This document shows positions 1 through 6,835 of a stretch of 16,615 bases of DNA, in pieces. Position 1 is the stretch's first letter; each line of letters begins with the position of its first letter. The notes beneath the pieces are model-generated. The model had not been told where the DNA came from, did not search any database, and was given only the letters and a program-made list of their open reading frames with translations. Made by a program: the position numbers and the translations under genes. Source of the DNA: Verrucomicrobiota bacterium (GTDB taxonomy: Bacteria; Verrucomicrobiota; Verrucomicrobiia; Chthoniobacterales; UBA10450); NCBI GenBank assembly GCA_003219925.1, contig QHQU01000215.1, forward strand, positions 1 through 16,615, given 5' to 3'.

Positions 1-1632
1 CGGATGAATGTGGCGCAAATGAATCGCACCGACTTTTTCTCCGTGATCGCGCGCCTGTTTCACCGCGTCGTGGACCGGGCCATAGGTCGATCCCCAGCCG
101 ATCAGGAGAACGTCGCCCTCCTCGTCCCCATAAATTTCCGGCACCGGAATTTCCTCGGCGAGTTTGCGCAACTTATTGCGGCGCTTCGCCGTCATCACCA
201 TGTGCAATTTCGGACTGCCCGTGGGGTGACCCATTTCGTCGTGCTCGAGGCCCGACAAAAGCGGATATTTGCCGTCCAGAATCCGCGTGCCGGGGGGGAT
301 ATGCTGCGTAATCGCGTCTACTGGGTACGGCTTAAAAGTCTGACGGGGCGAGAGGTCGGGTTTTGGATCGACCATCAATTTCGAAAGATCCGGTTCATCG
401 AACGCTTCGATCCGCGTCGCCAGCGACGTATCGCTCAAGATAAAAACGGGGGTGCTGTACTTGCGCGCGATCCGGGCCGCTTCGATCGCGATATAAAAAC
501 AATCTTCCACCGTCGCGGCCGCGAGGACGACACGAGGGCTGTCGCCGTGTCCGCCGTAAATTGCCTGATGCAAATCGCTCTGCTCGACATTGGTCGGTAA
601 TCCAGTACTGGGGCCGCCGCGTTGGATATTGCAAATAATGAGCGGAATCTCCGCCATCGACGCCCAACCGATTGCTTCTGTCTTAAGCGAAATTCCCGGC
701 CCGGCGCTGCCCGTTACCGCCAGATATCCGGAATAAGAAAAACCGAGCGCGATTGAGACGGCGCCGAGTTCATCTTCCGCTTGCACGAAAATCCCGCCAT
801 ACTTCGGCAGCTCGCGTCGCAATGCTTCCATCACCGATGACCACGGCGTAATCGGATAACCCGCACCGTAACGCACCCCTGCGGCGATCAATCCGTAGGC
901 GAGCGCCTGGTTTCCATCCATCGTAATTTGGGCGGGGGCGCCGGCTTGTTTGGGAATTTGTTCGAATTGATACTGATGCGTGAGCACTTTGCCGACCGGA
1001 TAAGCGTAGCCGGCCTGAAACGCCATCAAGGCGGTGTTGACAATGCTTTCATCTTTGCCAGCGAATTTTTCGGTAATGATTTTCTTTAGCTTCTCCACAT
1101 CGAGACTGAAGATTTTGGTGATAAGGCCGAGAACGAAAATGTTTTTGCCTTTGTCCTTGGCCGTCCCGCCAAGGGCCTCAACCGTTAATCCGGTAATCGG
1201 CACGCCAACATAAACGAAACGTTTGTCGTCCAGATTCGGTTCAACGTTATCCGAATCGTAAAGCACCACGCCGCCTTCGCGCACAAAATCGATGTGGTCC
1301 TGGTAACTATGCTGATAGAAGGCGACAAGAAAATCGGCTTCATCACCAGCCGACAAGACTTCGCCCGAACCGATGCGTACTTGAAAGATCGAGGGCCCGC
1401 CGGAAATTGTCGCGGGAATCGTCATGTAAGTCATCACATCCTGGTCGCTGCGTCCCGCAAGCCGTGCGAGAAATGCGCCGGCCGTTTGAATCCCGTCCTG
1501 CGAATTCCCAGCCAGGCGAATAACGGCGTCTTGAATGTTTTCCGGCCGAAGATCCGCGCGATCCGGCGCCGGCGTGTTGGGGGCAGGGCCCGCTTCGGGA
1601 GCAACAGGAGATGGACTGATGGGGTCGGCCAT
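1..1632 (-). CDS. korA: 2-oxoacid:ferredoxin oxidoreductase, fused gamma-alpha subunit (KorA type), 5' part only
   Basis: The frame is open without a stop from ATG at 1632 to the left edge (544 codons); the family is usually near 600 residues, so the C-terminus lies outside. An in-frame TGA five codons upstream fixes the start. Residues 1-30 are a Pro/Ala-rich extension. Residues 33-225 are the gamma domain (AGNSQDGIQTAG, then TIPATISGGPS). Residues 236 onward are the alpha pyrimidine-binding domain with GAGYPITPWS at 256-265, QAEDELGAV at 284-292 and RGGPSTGLPTNVEQSD at 338-353. Enzymes of this family oxidatively decarboxylate 2-oxoacids, typically 2-oxoglutarate, to acyl-CoA in the cytoplasm and pass electrons to ferredoxin. 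The partner beta subunit (korB), which carries thiamine diphosphate and an Fe-S cluster, is expected beyond position 1. Substrate (2-oxoglutarate or another 2-oxoacid) cannot be fixed from the sequence. The call of the family is firm. Confidence 0.93.
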   Translation of the reverse strand, partial: MADPISPSPVAPEAGPAPNTPAPDRADLRPENIQDAVIRLAGNSQDGIQTAGAFLARLAGRSDQDVMTYMTIPATISGGPSIFQVRIGSGEVLSAGDEADFLVAFYQHSYQDHIDFVREGGVVLYDSDNVEPNLDDKRFVYVGVPITGLTVEALGGTAKDKGKNIFVLGLITKIFSLDVEKLKKIITEKFAGKDESIVNTALMAFQAGYAYPVGKVLTHQYQFEQIPKQAGAPAQITMDGNQALAYGLIAAGVRYGAGYPITPWSSVMEALRRELPKYGGIFVQAEDELGAVSIALGFSYSGYLAVTGSAGPGISLKTEAIGWASMAEIPLIICNIQRGGPSTGLPTNVEQSDLHQAIYGGHGDSPRVVLAAATVEDCFYIAIEAARIARKYSTPVFILSDTSLATRIEAFDEPDLSKLMVDPKPDLSPRQTFKPYPVDAITQHIPPGTRILDGKYPLLSGLEHDEMGHPTGSPKLHMVMTAKRRNKLRKLAEEIPVPEIYGDEEGDVLLIGWGSTYGPVHDAVKQARDHGEKVGAIHLRHIHP

Positions 1633-1723
1633 AGCTAAAACTCAATCGTCAATTTCAGGCAAGATTCCCGTTTTGCCAGAGCAAATGTCGGCAAAACATG
1701 CGTCGACGGCTCGGCTCGTCTGC

Positions 1724-1774
1724 TGTAGCCACGGCTCTGCGAGCCGTGTCGCGCCTCACCCAGACGCGGCTACA
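1724..1774. repeat. Compound inverted-repeat element, TGTAGCC family, copy 1
   Basis: The outer arms tgtagcc (1724-1730) and ggctaca (1768-1774) are perfect complements. Inside, cacggctc (1730-1737) and gagccgtg (1741-1748) form an 8-bp hairpin with a 3-nt loop, and a weaker cgcg/cgcg pair (1750-1753, 1765-1768) follows. It lies between the M3 peptidase stop and the korA start, both on the minus strand. A second element at 6708-6772 begins with the same twelve bases and ends with the same eight. The rest of the gap 1633-1883 shows no gene that I can support. Confidence 0.75.
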
Positions 1775-1883
1775 AACCGAACGGAACAAGTTAGCGCGTG
1801 GAGGTTTGCGGAACGATGTTAGACCCAAGCGGTGAAGTCGCTCTTACTGGAGTCGCTGGCCGCGGCTCATGCTACGGCTTTGC

Positions 1884-4067
1884 CTACTCAATCGCCGACT
1901 TGGAATCGTCCCCTGCCGGCTTCCCTTCTAGTCCACGCCGCTTCAGCAACGGCTCGATGTAAGGATCGCGCCCAACAAAATTCTTGAACAAACTCAGCGC
2001 ATCAGCCGAACCACCGCGACTGAGCAACGTTTGCCGGAAGCGATCGCCATTCTCGCGCTTTAATCCGCCATGTTCCTTGATCCATTCCACCGTGTCGGCA
2101 TCTAGTACTTCGCTCCAGATGTACGAGTAATATCCCGCGGAATATCCTCCGGAAAAAGCGTGCGAGAAATATGGACTGCGATAACGCGGTGGCACCGGTG
2201 GAAAATCGACCCCGGCTTGGTCTAGCGCCGCCGCTTCAAAAGCCATTGCATCCTTGGGTATTTCTGAAGGATTGAGCTGATACCAGCCTTGATCGAGCAG
2301 TGAAGCGGCAAGGTACTCAGTCGTCTTGTAACCCTGATTGAACTTCTCTGCCGCAACTACTTTATCGAAGAGTGCCTGTGGCATCGGCTCTCCCGTTTTG
2401 TAATGTTTAGCGAAGTTCTTCAGCACCTCCGGCCAGCTTGCCCACATCTCGTTAACTTGTGAAGGATACTCGACAAAATCGCGCGGCACGCTGGTGCCGC
2501 TAAATCGCGGATACTTCACATTTGAAAACATTCCATGTAAGGCATGGCCAAATTCATGAAACGCCGTCCGTACTTCATCGTGCGTAAGCAGGGTCGGTTC
2601 GCCTGGCAGCGGTTTCGGAATGTTCAGATGATTGGCCACCACCGGTTTGGTCCCGAATAATCCGCTTTGTTGCACGTAAGCGTTCATCCATGCGCCGCCG
2701 CGCTTGGAAGGACGCGCGTAGTAATCACCGAGGAAAAGCGCGAGTGGTTGACCATCCGCGTCATACACTTCCCATACCCGCACGTCGGGTTGATAAACGG
2801 GAAGATCGTGCCGCTCCTTGAAAGTCAAACCGTAGAGTTTTCCCGCGGCAAAGAATACGCCATCGGTGAGGACATGATTTAATTCATAGTAAGGTCGCAC
2901 GTCCGATTCATCGAATTGATAGCGCGCTTTGCGCACTTTCTCGGAATAGAAATCCCAGTCCCAGGACGCGATCTGGAAGCCACCTTTTTCCTGATCGACA
3001 ATCTTCTGCATGTCGACCGCCTCGCGGCGGGCGTTGGCGACCGCGGGCACCGCCAGGTCGGCTAGAAGCTTGTTTACGGTTGAAATATCTTTGGCTGTCT
3101 GGTCTTCCAGCTGATAGGCGGCATGGTTTTCGTAACCGAGTAGCTTGGCGCGTTCCGCTCGGAGTTGTGCGGTTCGAATAATGATCTCGCGGGTATCAAA
3201 CGGGCCGCCCTTACTATTACGCGAGAGCGAGGCCTGCATGATACGTTCGCGCAAGGCACGGTTTTGCAACGAACCGAGCACTGGCTGGCCTGTCGTATTT
3301 TGTAACCGCAAAACAAACTTACCTTCCTTATGCTCGTCTTTGGCAGCAGCATTCGCCGCCGCGATTTGGTTATCGGATAGGCCAGCCAGATCTTCCCGGC
3401 GATCAACCGCAATCGACGAGGCATTCTTTTCCTTGAGAACGTTCTGGTCAAACTGGGTTTGCAGCGTCGCGAGTTCGGCGTTGATCTTCTTCAGCTTCTC
3501 CTTGTCAGGATCCGATAGCTTCGCCCCCGCACGCACGAAATCCTTATAGTAACGCTCCAGCAGATAGCTCGATTCCGGGTCAAGTCCGAGCTTTTCCCGA
3601 TTAGAATAAAGCTCCTGAATGCGCGCGAAAAGTTTGCTGTTCAAAAGAATGGCATCGTGGTGCGCCGATAATTTCGGAGCTAGTTCAGTCTCAATTTTCT
3701 GGCGGGTCGGATTGGTGTCGGCCGCATTAAGATTCGAAAAAGTTCGCTGCGCCCGATCGAGCAATCGTCCCGTTCGCTCCAGCCCAACGACGGTGTTATC
3801 GAAAGTCGGTTTCTTCGCGTTTGCCGCGATAGCATCGACTTCTTTGAGCTGTTCCTGCATCCCAGCCTCGGTCGCAGGGATAAAGTGCTCGTCCTTGATC
3901 TTATCAAAGGGAGGAAGGTGATAAGGCAGGGCGCTTTCGACTAAAAACGGATTGGCAGAGGGCACTGGTGAGGAATTTTGCGCGGCAACAGCTATAGCCG
4001 CGATTTGCATTGCTGCGAATAGCGCGAACAGGCGCGTCCTGTCTGCGAAAGAAAATTGTGAATGCAT
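1884..4067 (-). CDS. dcp: Exported M3 family zinc metallopeptidase (peptidyl-dipeptidase Dcp / oligopeptidase type)
   Basis: 727 residues from ATG at 4067. I chose this start because it opens a signal peptide: a charged n-region, the core LFALFAAMQIAAIAVAA, then Gln/Ser-rich mature sequence. The frame stays open for 52 more codons to 4223, but those run through an inverted repeat and encode Arg-rich filler. The thermolysin-like M3 signature HEFGHALHG is at residues 504-512 (zinc ligands His504 and His508, catalytic Glu505), and the third ligand is Glu533 in DFVEYPSQ. The C-terminal SEVLDADT, LSRGGSADAL and FVGRDPYIEPLL segments are typical of the Dcp group, and the length matches. It should cleave short peptides, releasing C-terminal dipeptides if it is a true Dcp; export suggests a periplasmic or outer-membrane-associated role in peptide use. 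It could be an oligopeptidase instead. It diverges from the DUF2891 gene. No clear Shine-Dalgarno site is visible. Confidence 0.93.
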   Translation of the reverse strand: MHSQFSFADRTRLFALFAAMQIAAIAVAAQNSSPVPSANPFLVESALPYHLPPFDKIKDEHFIPATEAGMQEQLKEVDAIAANAKKPTFDNTVVGLERTGRLLDRAQRTFSNLNAADTNPTRQKIETELAPKLSAHHDAILLNSKLFARIQELYSNREKLGLDPESSYLLERYYKDFVRAGAKLSDPDKEKLKKINAELATLQTQFDQNVLKEKNASSIAVDRREDLAGLSDNQIAAANAAAKDEHKEGKFVLRLQNTTGQPVLGSLQNRALRERIMQASLSRNSKGGPFDTREIIIRTAQLRAERAKLLGYENHAAYQLEDQTAKDISTVNKLLADLAVPAVANARREAVDMQKIVDQEKGGFQIASWDWDFYSEKVRKARYQFDESDVRPYYELNHVLTDGVFFAAGKLYGLTFKERHDLPVYQPDVRVWEVYDADGQPLALFLGDYYARPSKRGGAWMNAYVQQSGLFGTKPVVANHLNIPKPLPGEPTLLTHDEVRTAFHEFGHALHGMFSNVKYPRFSGTSVPRDFVEYPSQVNEMWASWPEVLKNFAKHYKTGEPMPQALFDKVVAAEKFNQGYKTTEYLAASLLDQGWYQLNPSEIPKDAMAFEAAALDQAGVDFPPVPPRYRSPYFSHAFSGGYSAGYYSYIWSEVLDADTVEWIKEHGGLKRENGDRFRQTLLSRGGSADALSLFKNFVGRDPYIEPLLKRRGLEGKPAGDDSKSAIE

Positions 4068-4131
4068 ATGTGGAGTTTCGTTGAACTCGAAACTTGTCAG
4101 AGCCGACAGACAAAGCAATCGCGTCGAGATG

Positions 4132-4253
4132 TCTGGGGAGCGCACGCGCCTCGCGTGCTGGCGATGGCGCCCTCGCCATCGCGGACTTTTCTCCTTCCGA
4201 AGCATTGCGGCGAGGCGCCGCAATGAGCACGCGAGGCGCGTGCGCTCCCCAGA
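4132..4253. repeat. Cloverleaf-like inverted repeat with 28-bp perfect arms
   Basis: The arms 4132-4159 and 4226-4253 are perfect reverse complements over 28 bases. Between them are two further perfect hairpins: gcgatggcg/cgccatcgc (4161-4169, 4174-4182; 9-bp stem) and cattgcggcg/cgccgcaatg (4203-4212, 4216-4225; 10-bp stem, 3-nt loop). The whole can fold as a stem carrying two side hairpins. It sits in the 233-bp gap between two divergent genes, so it lies in both 5' regions. No transposase is nearby; a non-autonomous mobile or REP-like element is the likeliest explanation. Confidence 0.88.
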
Positions 4254-4300
4254 TTCATGTGCAATCGCTAGTCCGGCTCGGACCGATTACATTCGTAAGC

Positions 4301-5410
4301 GTGAGAATCTTAACCATCGTACTCATTTTGTTTTCCCTATTCATTATGGCGGCCGAGAACACGAATGCTCCCACATTTGATGCGGCTGCAGCGGAACGAT
4401 TTGCCAAACTCGCCCTCGCCTGCGTCCACAAAGAATATCCGAACAAGATCAGTCACGTCCTGAACAGTGATGCCGATGTCGCGCCGCCACGCAAACTCAC
4501 GCCCGCCTTCTGTGGTTGCTACGACTGGCATTCATCCGTGCACGGACATTGGCTGCTTGTCCGGTTGGTCCGGACCTTTCCAGATGCGCCGTTTGCCGCC
4601 GCCGCCCGTGACGCCTTAAAGAAAAGCCTTACCGCCGAGAACCTGAAAGCGGAAGCCAACTACCTTCGTGGAAAAGGTCGGGTTAGCTTCGAGCGTCCCT
4701 ACGGATTGTCATGGTTGCTGCAATTGTGCGCGGAGTTGCGGGAATGGGACGATCCGCAAGCGCGCGAAATGTCGGCGAACTTGCGTCCGCTCGAAGAAGT
4801 GGCGGTAGAACGATTGAAAACCTGGTTGCCGAAATTATCCCATCCGGTCCGGATTGGTGAACATGATCAAACCGCTTTTGGTCTCGGCTTGATGCTGGAC
4901 TATGCGCGTACCGCTGGAAATGAGGAATTCGCCAAACTAGTTAGCGATTCGGCCAGGAAGTTCTTTCTGGCCGATAAAAATTGTCCGCTTGTATACGAAC
5001 CTTCCGGTGAAGATTTTCTCTCGCCCTCTCTAGGCGAAGCGGACGTGATGCGCCGTGTCCTGCCACAAAGCGAATTTGCGAAGTGGTTTAAAGAATTTAT
5101 GCCGCAGATTCCGACGACGGCGAATGCCGATTGGTTGCCGGTCGCGATCTCCCCCGATCCGAGCGATCCGAAGTTGGCACACCTCGATGGTTTGAATTTA
5201 AGCCGTGCCTGGATGCTGGAAGGAATACTTTCCGCGCTACCCTCAGACGATCCACGCCGTCCCGCCCTGCAGGCCACGGCGGATGCTCATCGTCGCGCCG
5301 GACTGGCAGCGGTCACGGGCGAACATTATGAAGGTGGACACTGGCTCGGAAGTTTTGCCGTTTATCTCACGACAAGGCGTGGGATCGAACACGCCAAGTC
5401 ACGCAACTAA
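4301..5410 (+). CDS. DUF2891 family protein with probable signal peptide
   Basis: 369 residues from GTG at 4301. That start gives a charged residue and then a hydrophobic core (RILTIVLILFSLFIMAA) followed by a polar mature end. The alternatives are ATG 4346, which removes the signal peptide, and ATG 4094, which would run through the inverted repeat and is unlikely. Conserved family blocks, in order: CVHKEYPNKISHVL, LTPAFCGCYDWHSSVHGHW (motif 75-84), SFERPYGLSWLLQL, a PVRIGEHDQTAFGLGLMLDY block, PSGEDFLSPSLGEADVMRRV, LAHLDGLNLSRAW and GGHWLGSFAVY near the C-terminus. The many His, Trp and Asp residues and the helical-repeat look recall alpha/alpha-barrel carbohydrate-active enzymes, but no activity has been shown for the family as far as I know. 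It is divergent from the M3 peptidase and convergent with the vWA gene. Confidence 0.88.
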   Translation: MRILTIVLILFSLFIMAAENTNAPTFDAAAAERFAKLALACVHKEYPNKISHVLNSDADVAPPRKLTPAFCGCYDWHSSVHGHWLLVRLVRTFPDAPFAAAARDALKKSLTAENLKAEANYLRGKGRVSFERPYGLSWLLQLCAELREWDDPQAREMSANLRPLEEVAVERLKTWLPKLSHPVRIGEHDQTAFGLGLMLDYARTAGNEEFAKLVSDSARKFFLADKNCPLVYEPSGEDFLSPSLGEADVMRRVLPQSEFAKWFKEFMPQIPTTANADWLPVAISPDPSDPKLAHLDGLNLSRAWMLEGILSALPSDDPRRPALQATADAHRRAGLAAVTGEHYEGGHWLGSFAVYLTTRRGIEHAKSRN

Positions 5411-5439
5411 GTTTTTTGCATTCGCATATCGCTGACGTC

Positions 5440-5511
5440 GGTAGGGATGGCTCTCCGAGCCGTCCCAAAAATGAAGCAAAGTTTGGGACGCCTTGGAAAC
5501 GCGTCCCTACC
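5440..5511. repeat. Compound hairpin between convergent genes, possible bidirectional terminator
   Basis: The outer arms ggtaggga (5440-5447) and tccctacc (5504-5511) are complementary. Inside are ggctc/gagcc (5449-5453, 5457-5461), gtcccaaa/tttgggac (5462-5469, 5482-5489) and gggacgc/gcgtccc (5485-5491, 5501-5507). The last two share bases, so they exclude each other. It lies in the 158-bp gap between the stops of the DUF2891 gene and the vWA gene. There is no U-tract right after any stem, so a terminator role is an inference from position only. Confidence 0.7.
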
Positions 5512-5568
5512 ACGATTGAACTGTTCGCAGGAGTTGTTTTTCACGTTTGTCCAATCCATCGCGGGAAA

Positions 5569-6702
5569 TTACGGCGTGTAGTCAATCCCTTTTCGTTCAG
5601 CTTGCTGGTGGATCGTCTCCGTCACTTTCTCGTCGAATCCATCGCCCTTCCCAGCTTCCGCCAGCCGCTTGTTTTCCGCCTGGATATACACCTCGCGCTT
5701 CTTCGCGAGGGCCTGGACTTCTTTTTGCAGACTATCTCGTTCGGCACGCGTTTTGGCGATGCGAGCGTCCATCTCCTGTTTCGTTAGTTTCTGAAATTCC
5801 TTTGGCAGATCTTTCTTGTCGATGGCATCTAGTTTGACTTCGTTCTTTGCCAACGCGTCGAGAAGTTCGCCGCGACCTTGAACTGCTTTACCGGTCCTGG
5901 CGTTATAGCTGAGGCGATCGGCGGCCGCACTGGCCGGCGCGCTTTCGGCGAAAGCCTGTTTCGCAGCTACTTCGCGCTGCAACGTGGCATCGCCATATGG
6001 AATCAGCGTAGCGCCGATCTTCTTGTTTAACCGCGCCAGCTCGTCGTCCATCGGCGTCGCAATCACAGCAACGCCGCCAGATTGAGCAATGGCAGCATAA
6101 CTGCCTTCAGACAACTTTGCAATCTCCTTCCAGATTGGCGTGGTCTCCGCAATGTTCCCGCATTGTACGGTGTTGATGATTAAATCCTTTTTTGCCGCGA
6201 TCCGGCAAAGCTCCGGATATTTAGGGCCGTCGGCATAATCCAGGTGCGGCGGCGCATCTCCCACCAAAAAAATAATCTTGAGAACTTTGCGGTCCTGACT
6301 CCATGGCATCTTCTCGATTGCTTCAGCGAGAGCTTCGTTCACACTTTCCGGTTCGTCCCCACCGCCTTCTGCTTTGAAGTCGCGTAGATGGCCATAGATC
6401 GAATCGATGTCGTCCGTGAGCTGAAATGATTTAACAACATATTCATCGCCGCGGTCGCGGTAGCCAATCAGCCCGAGTTTTAATTCCGGCGTTGGTTTTG
6501 TGCTGATCATTTCATTGGCGATCGACCAGATCTTTTGCTTCGCGCCCTCGATCAGGCCGCCCATCGAGCCGGTGGTATCAAGGACAAAACAGACTTCGAT
6601 GCGTGGCTTGGTTTGATTAGCCGCTGCGGTTTTCGCTAGAGACGAATGTGAACTTGCAGCAACGAATGCCATAGAGGCGACCAAGTTCAGACCGATCCGC
6701 AT
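5569..6702 (-). CDS. Exported von Willebrand factor A domain protein with coiled-coil C-terminus
   Basis: 377 residues from ATG at 6702, which opens a signal peptide (MRIGLNLVASMAFVAASSHSSLA, probable cleavage near residue 23). The frame stays open 111 codons further upstream, but that extension crosses a repeat and overlaps the preceding gene. The vWA domain spans about residues 35-235: MIDAS motif DTTGS at 42-46, the EGGGDEPES segment at 112-120 and GDAPPH at 149-153 with the last MIDAS aspartate. Residues 295-375 are rich in Lys, Glu, Gln and Ala with heptad-like spacing and probably form a coiled coil. vWA domains bind partner proteins through a divalent metal ion; nothing here suggests an enzyme. 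It follows the VIT/vWA gene on the same strand after 133 bp and may be co-transcribed with it, the gap holding a repeat element. Partner and role are unknown. Confidence 0.86.
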   Translation of the reverse strand: MRIGLNLVASMAFVAASSHSSLAKTAAANQTKPRIEVCFVLDTTGSMGGLIEGAKQKIWSIANEMISTKPTPELKLGLIGYRDRGDEYVVKSFQLTDDIDSIYGHLRDFKAEGGGDEPESVNEALAEAIEKMPWSQDRKVLKIIFLVGDAPPHLDYADGPKYPELCRIAAKKDLIINTVQCGNIAETTPIWKEIAKLSEGSYAAIAQSGGVAVIATPMDDELARLNKKIGATLIPYGDATLQREVAAKQAFAESAPASAAADRLSYNARTGKAVQGRGELLDALAKNEVKLDAIDKKDLPKEFQKLTKQEMDARIAKTRAERDSLQKEVQALAKKREVYIQAENKRLAEAGKGDGFDEKVTETIHQQAERKGIDYTP

Positions 6703-6707
6703 TATCT

Positions 6708-6772
6708 TGTAGCCACGGCGCTCTGTCGCCGCGTCGAGATTGCCGGCGCCTCGACAGAGCGGGGCGGCTACA
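6708..6772. repeat. Compound inverted-repeat element, TGTAGCC family, copy 2
   Basis: The outer arms tgtagcc (6708-6714) and ggctaca (6766-6772) match those of the element at 1724-1774, as do the next five bases inward on the left (acggc). Inside, cgctctgtcg (6719-6728) and cgacagagcg (6752-6761) form a perfect 10-bp stem; cggcg/cgccg (6716-6720, 6727-6731) is an alternative smaller hairpin that competes for the same bases. It occupies half of the 133-bp gap between two probably co-transcribed vWA genes and could affect the mRNA there by stabilising or attenuating it. Confidence 0.78.
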
Positions 6773-6835
6773 GCGGGGTCGATGCGCGCAATGTTTGTCG
6801 AGATAACTGAATGAGTGGTTGAGTTCATAATTGGG

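Noticed and set aside
466..469. S-K-S-K at residues 466-469 of the PBP (about 14066-14077) as a substitute nucleophile motif (the coordinates of this entry are residue numbers)
   Set aside because: It lies in the context A-L-S-K-S-K-N-x-x-x-V-R-L, the standard SxN motif, not at the start of the core helix where SxxK belongs.
4..600. Plus-strand open frame of 198 codons
   Set aside because: It is the antisense of korA, whose frame is continuous and carries unmistakable family motifs.
1855..1868. A 14-base string ggccgcggctcatg that recurs at about 10299 inside the sigma-linked membrane protein gene
   Set aside because: One short GC-rich coincidence without extended similarity; not enough to call a repeat.
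4068..4223. 52-codon N-terminal extension of the M3 peptidase frame
   Set aside because: It is encoded by the inverted repeat, gives Arg-rich filler and would bury the signal peptide.
4094..4300. 69-codon N-terminal extension of the DUF2891 frame
   Set aside because: It also runs through the inverted repeat; the frame is open there only by chance, and a signal peptide begins at the GTG at 4301.
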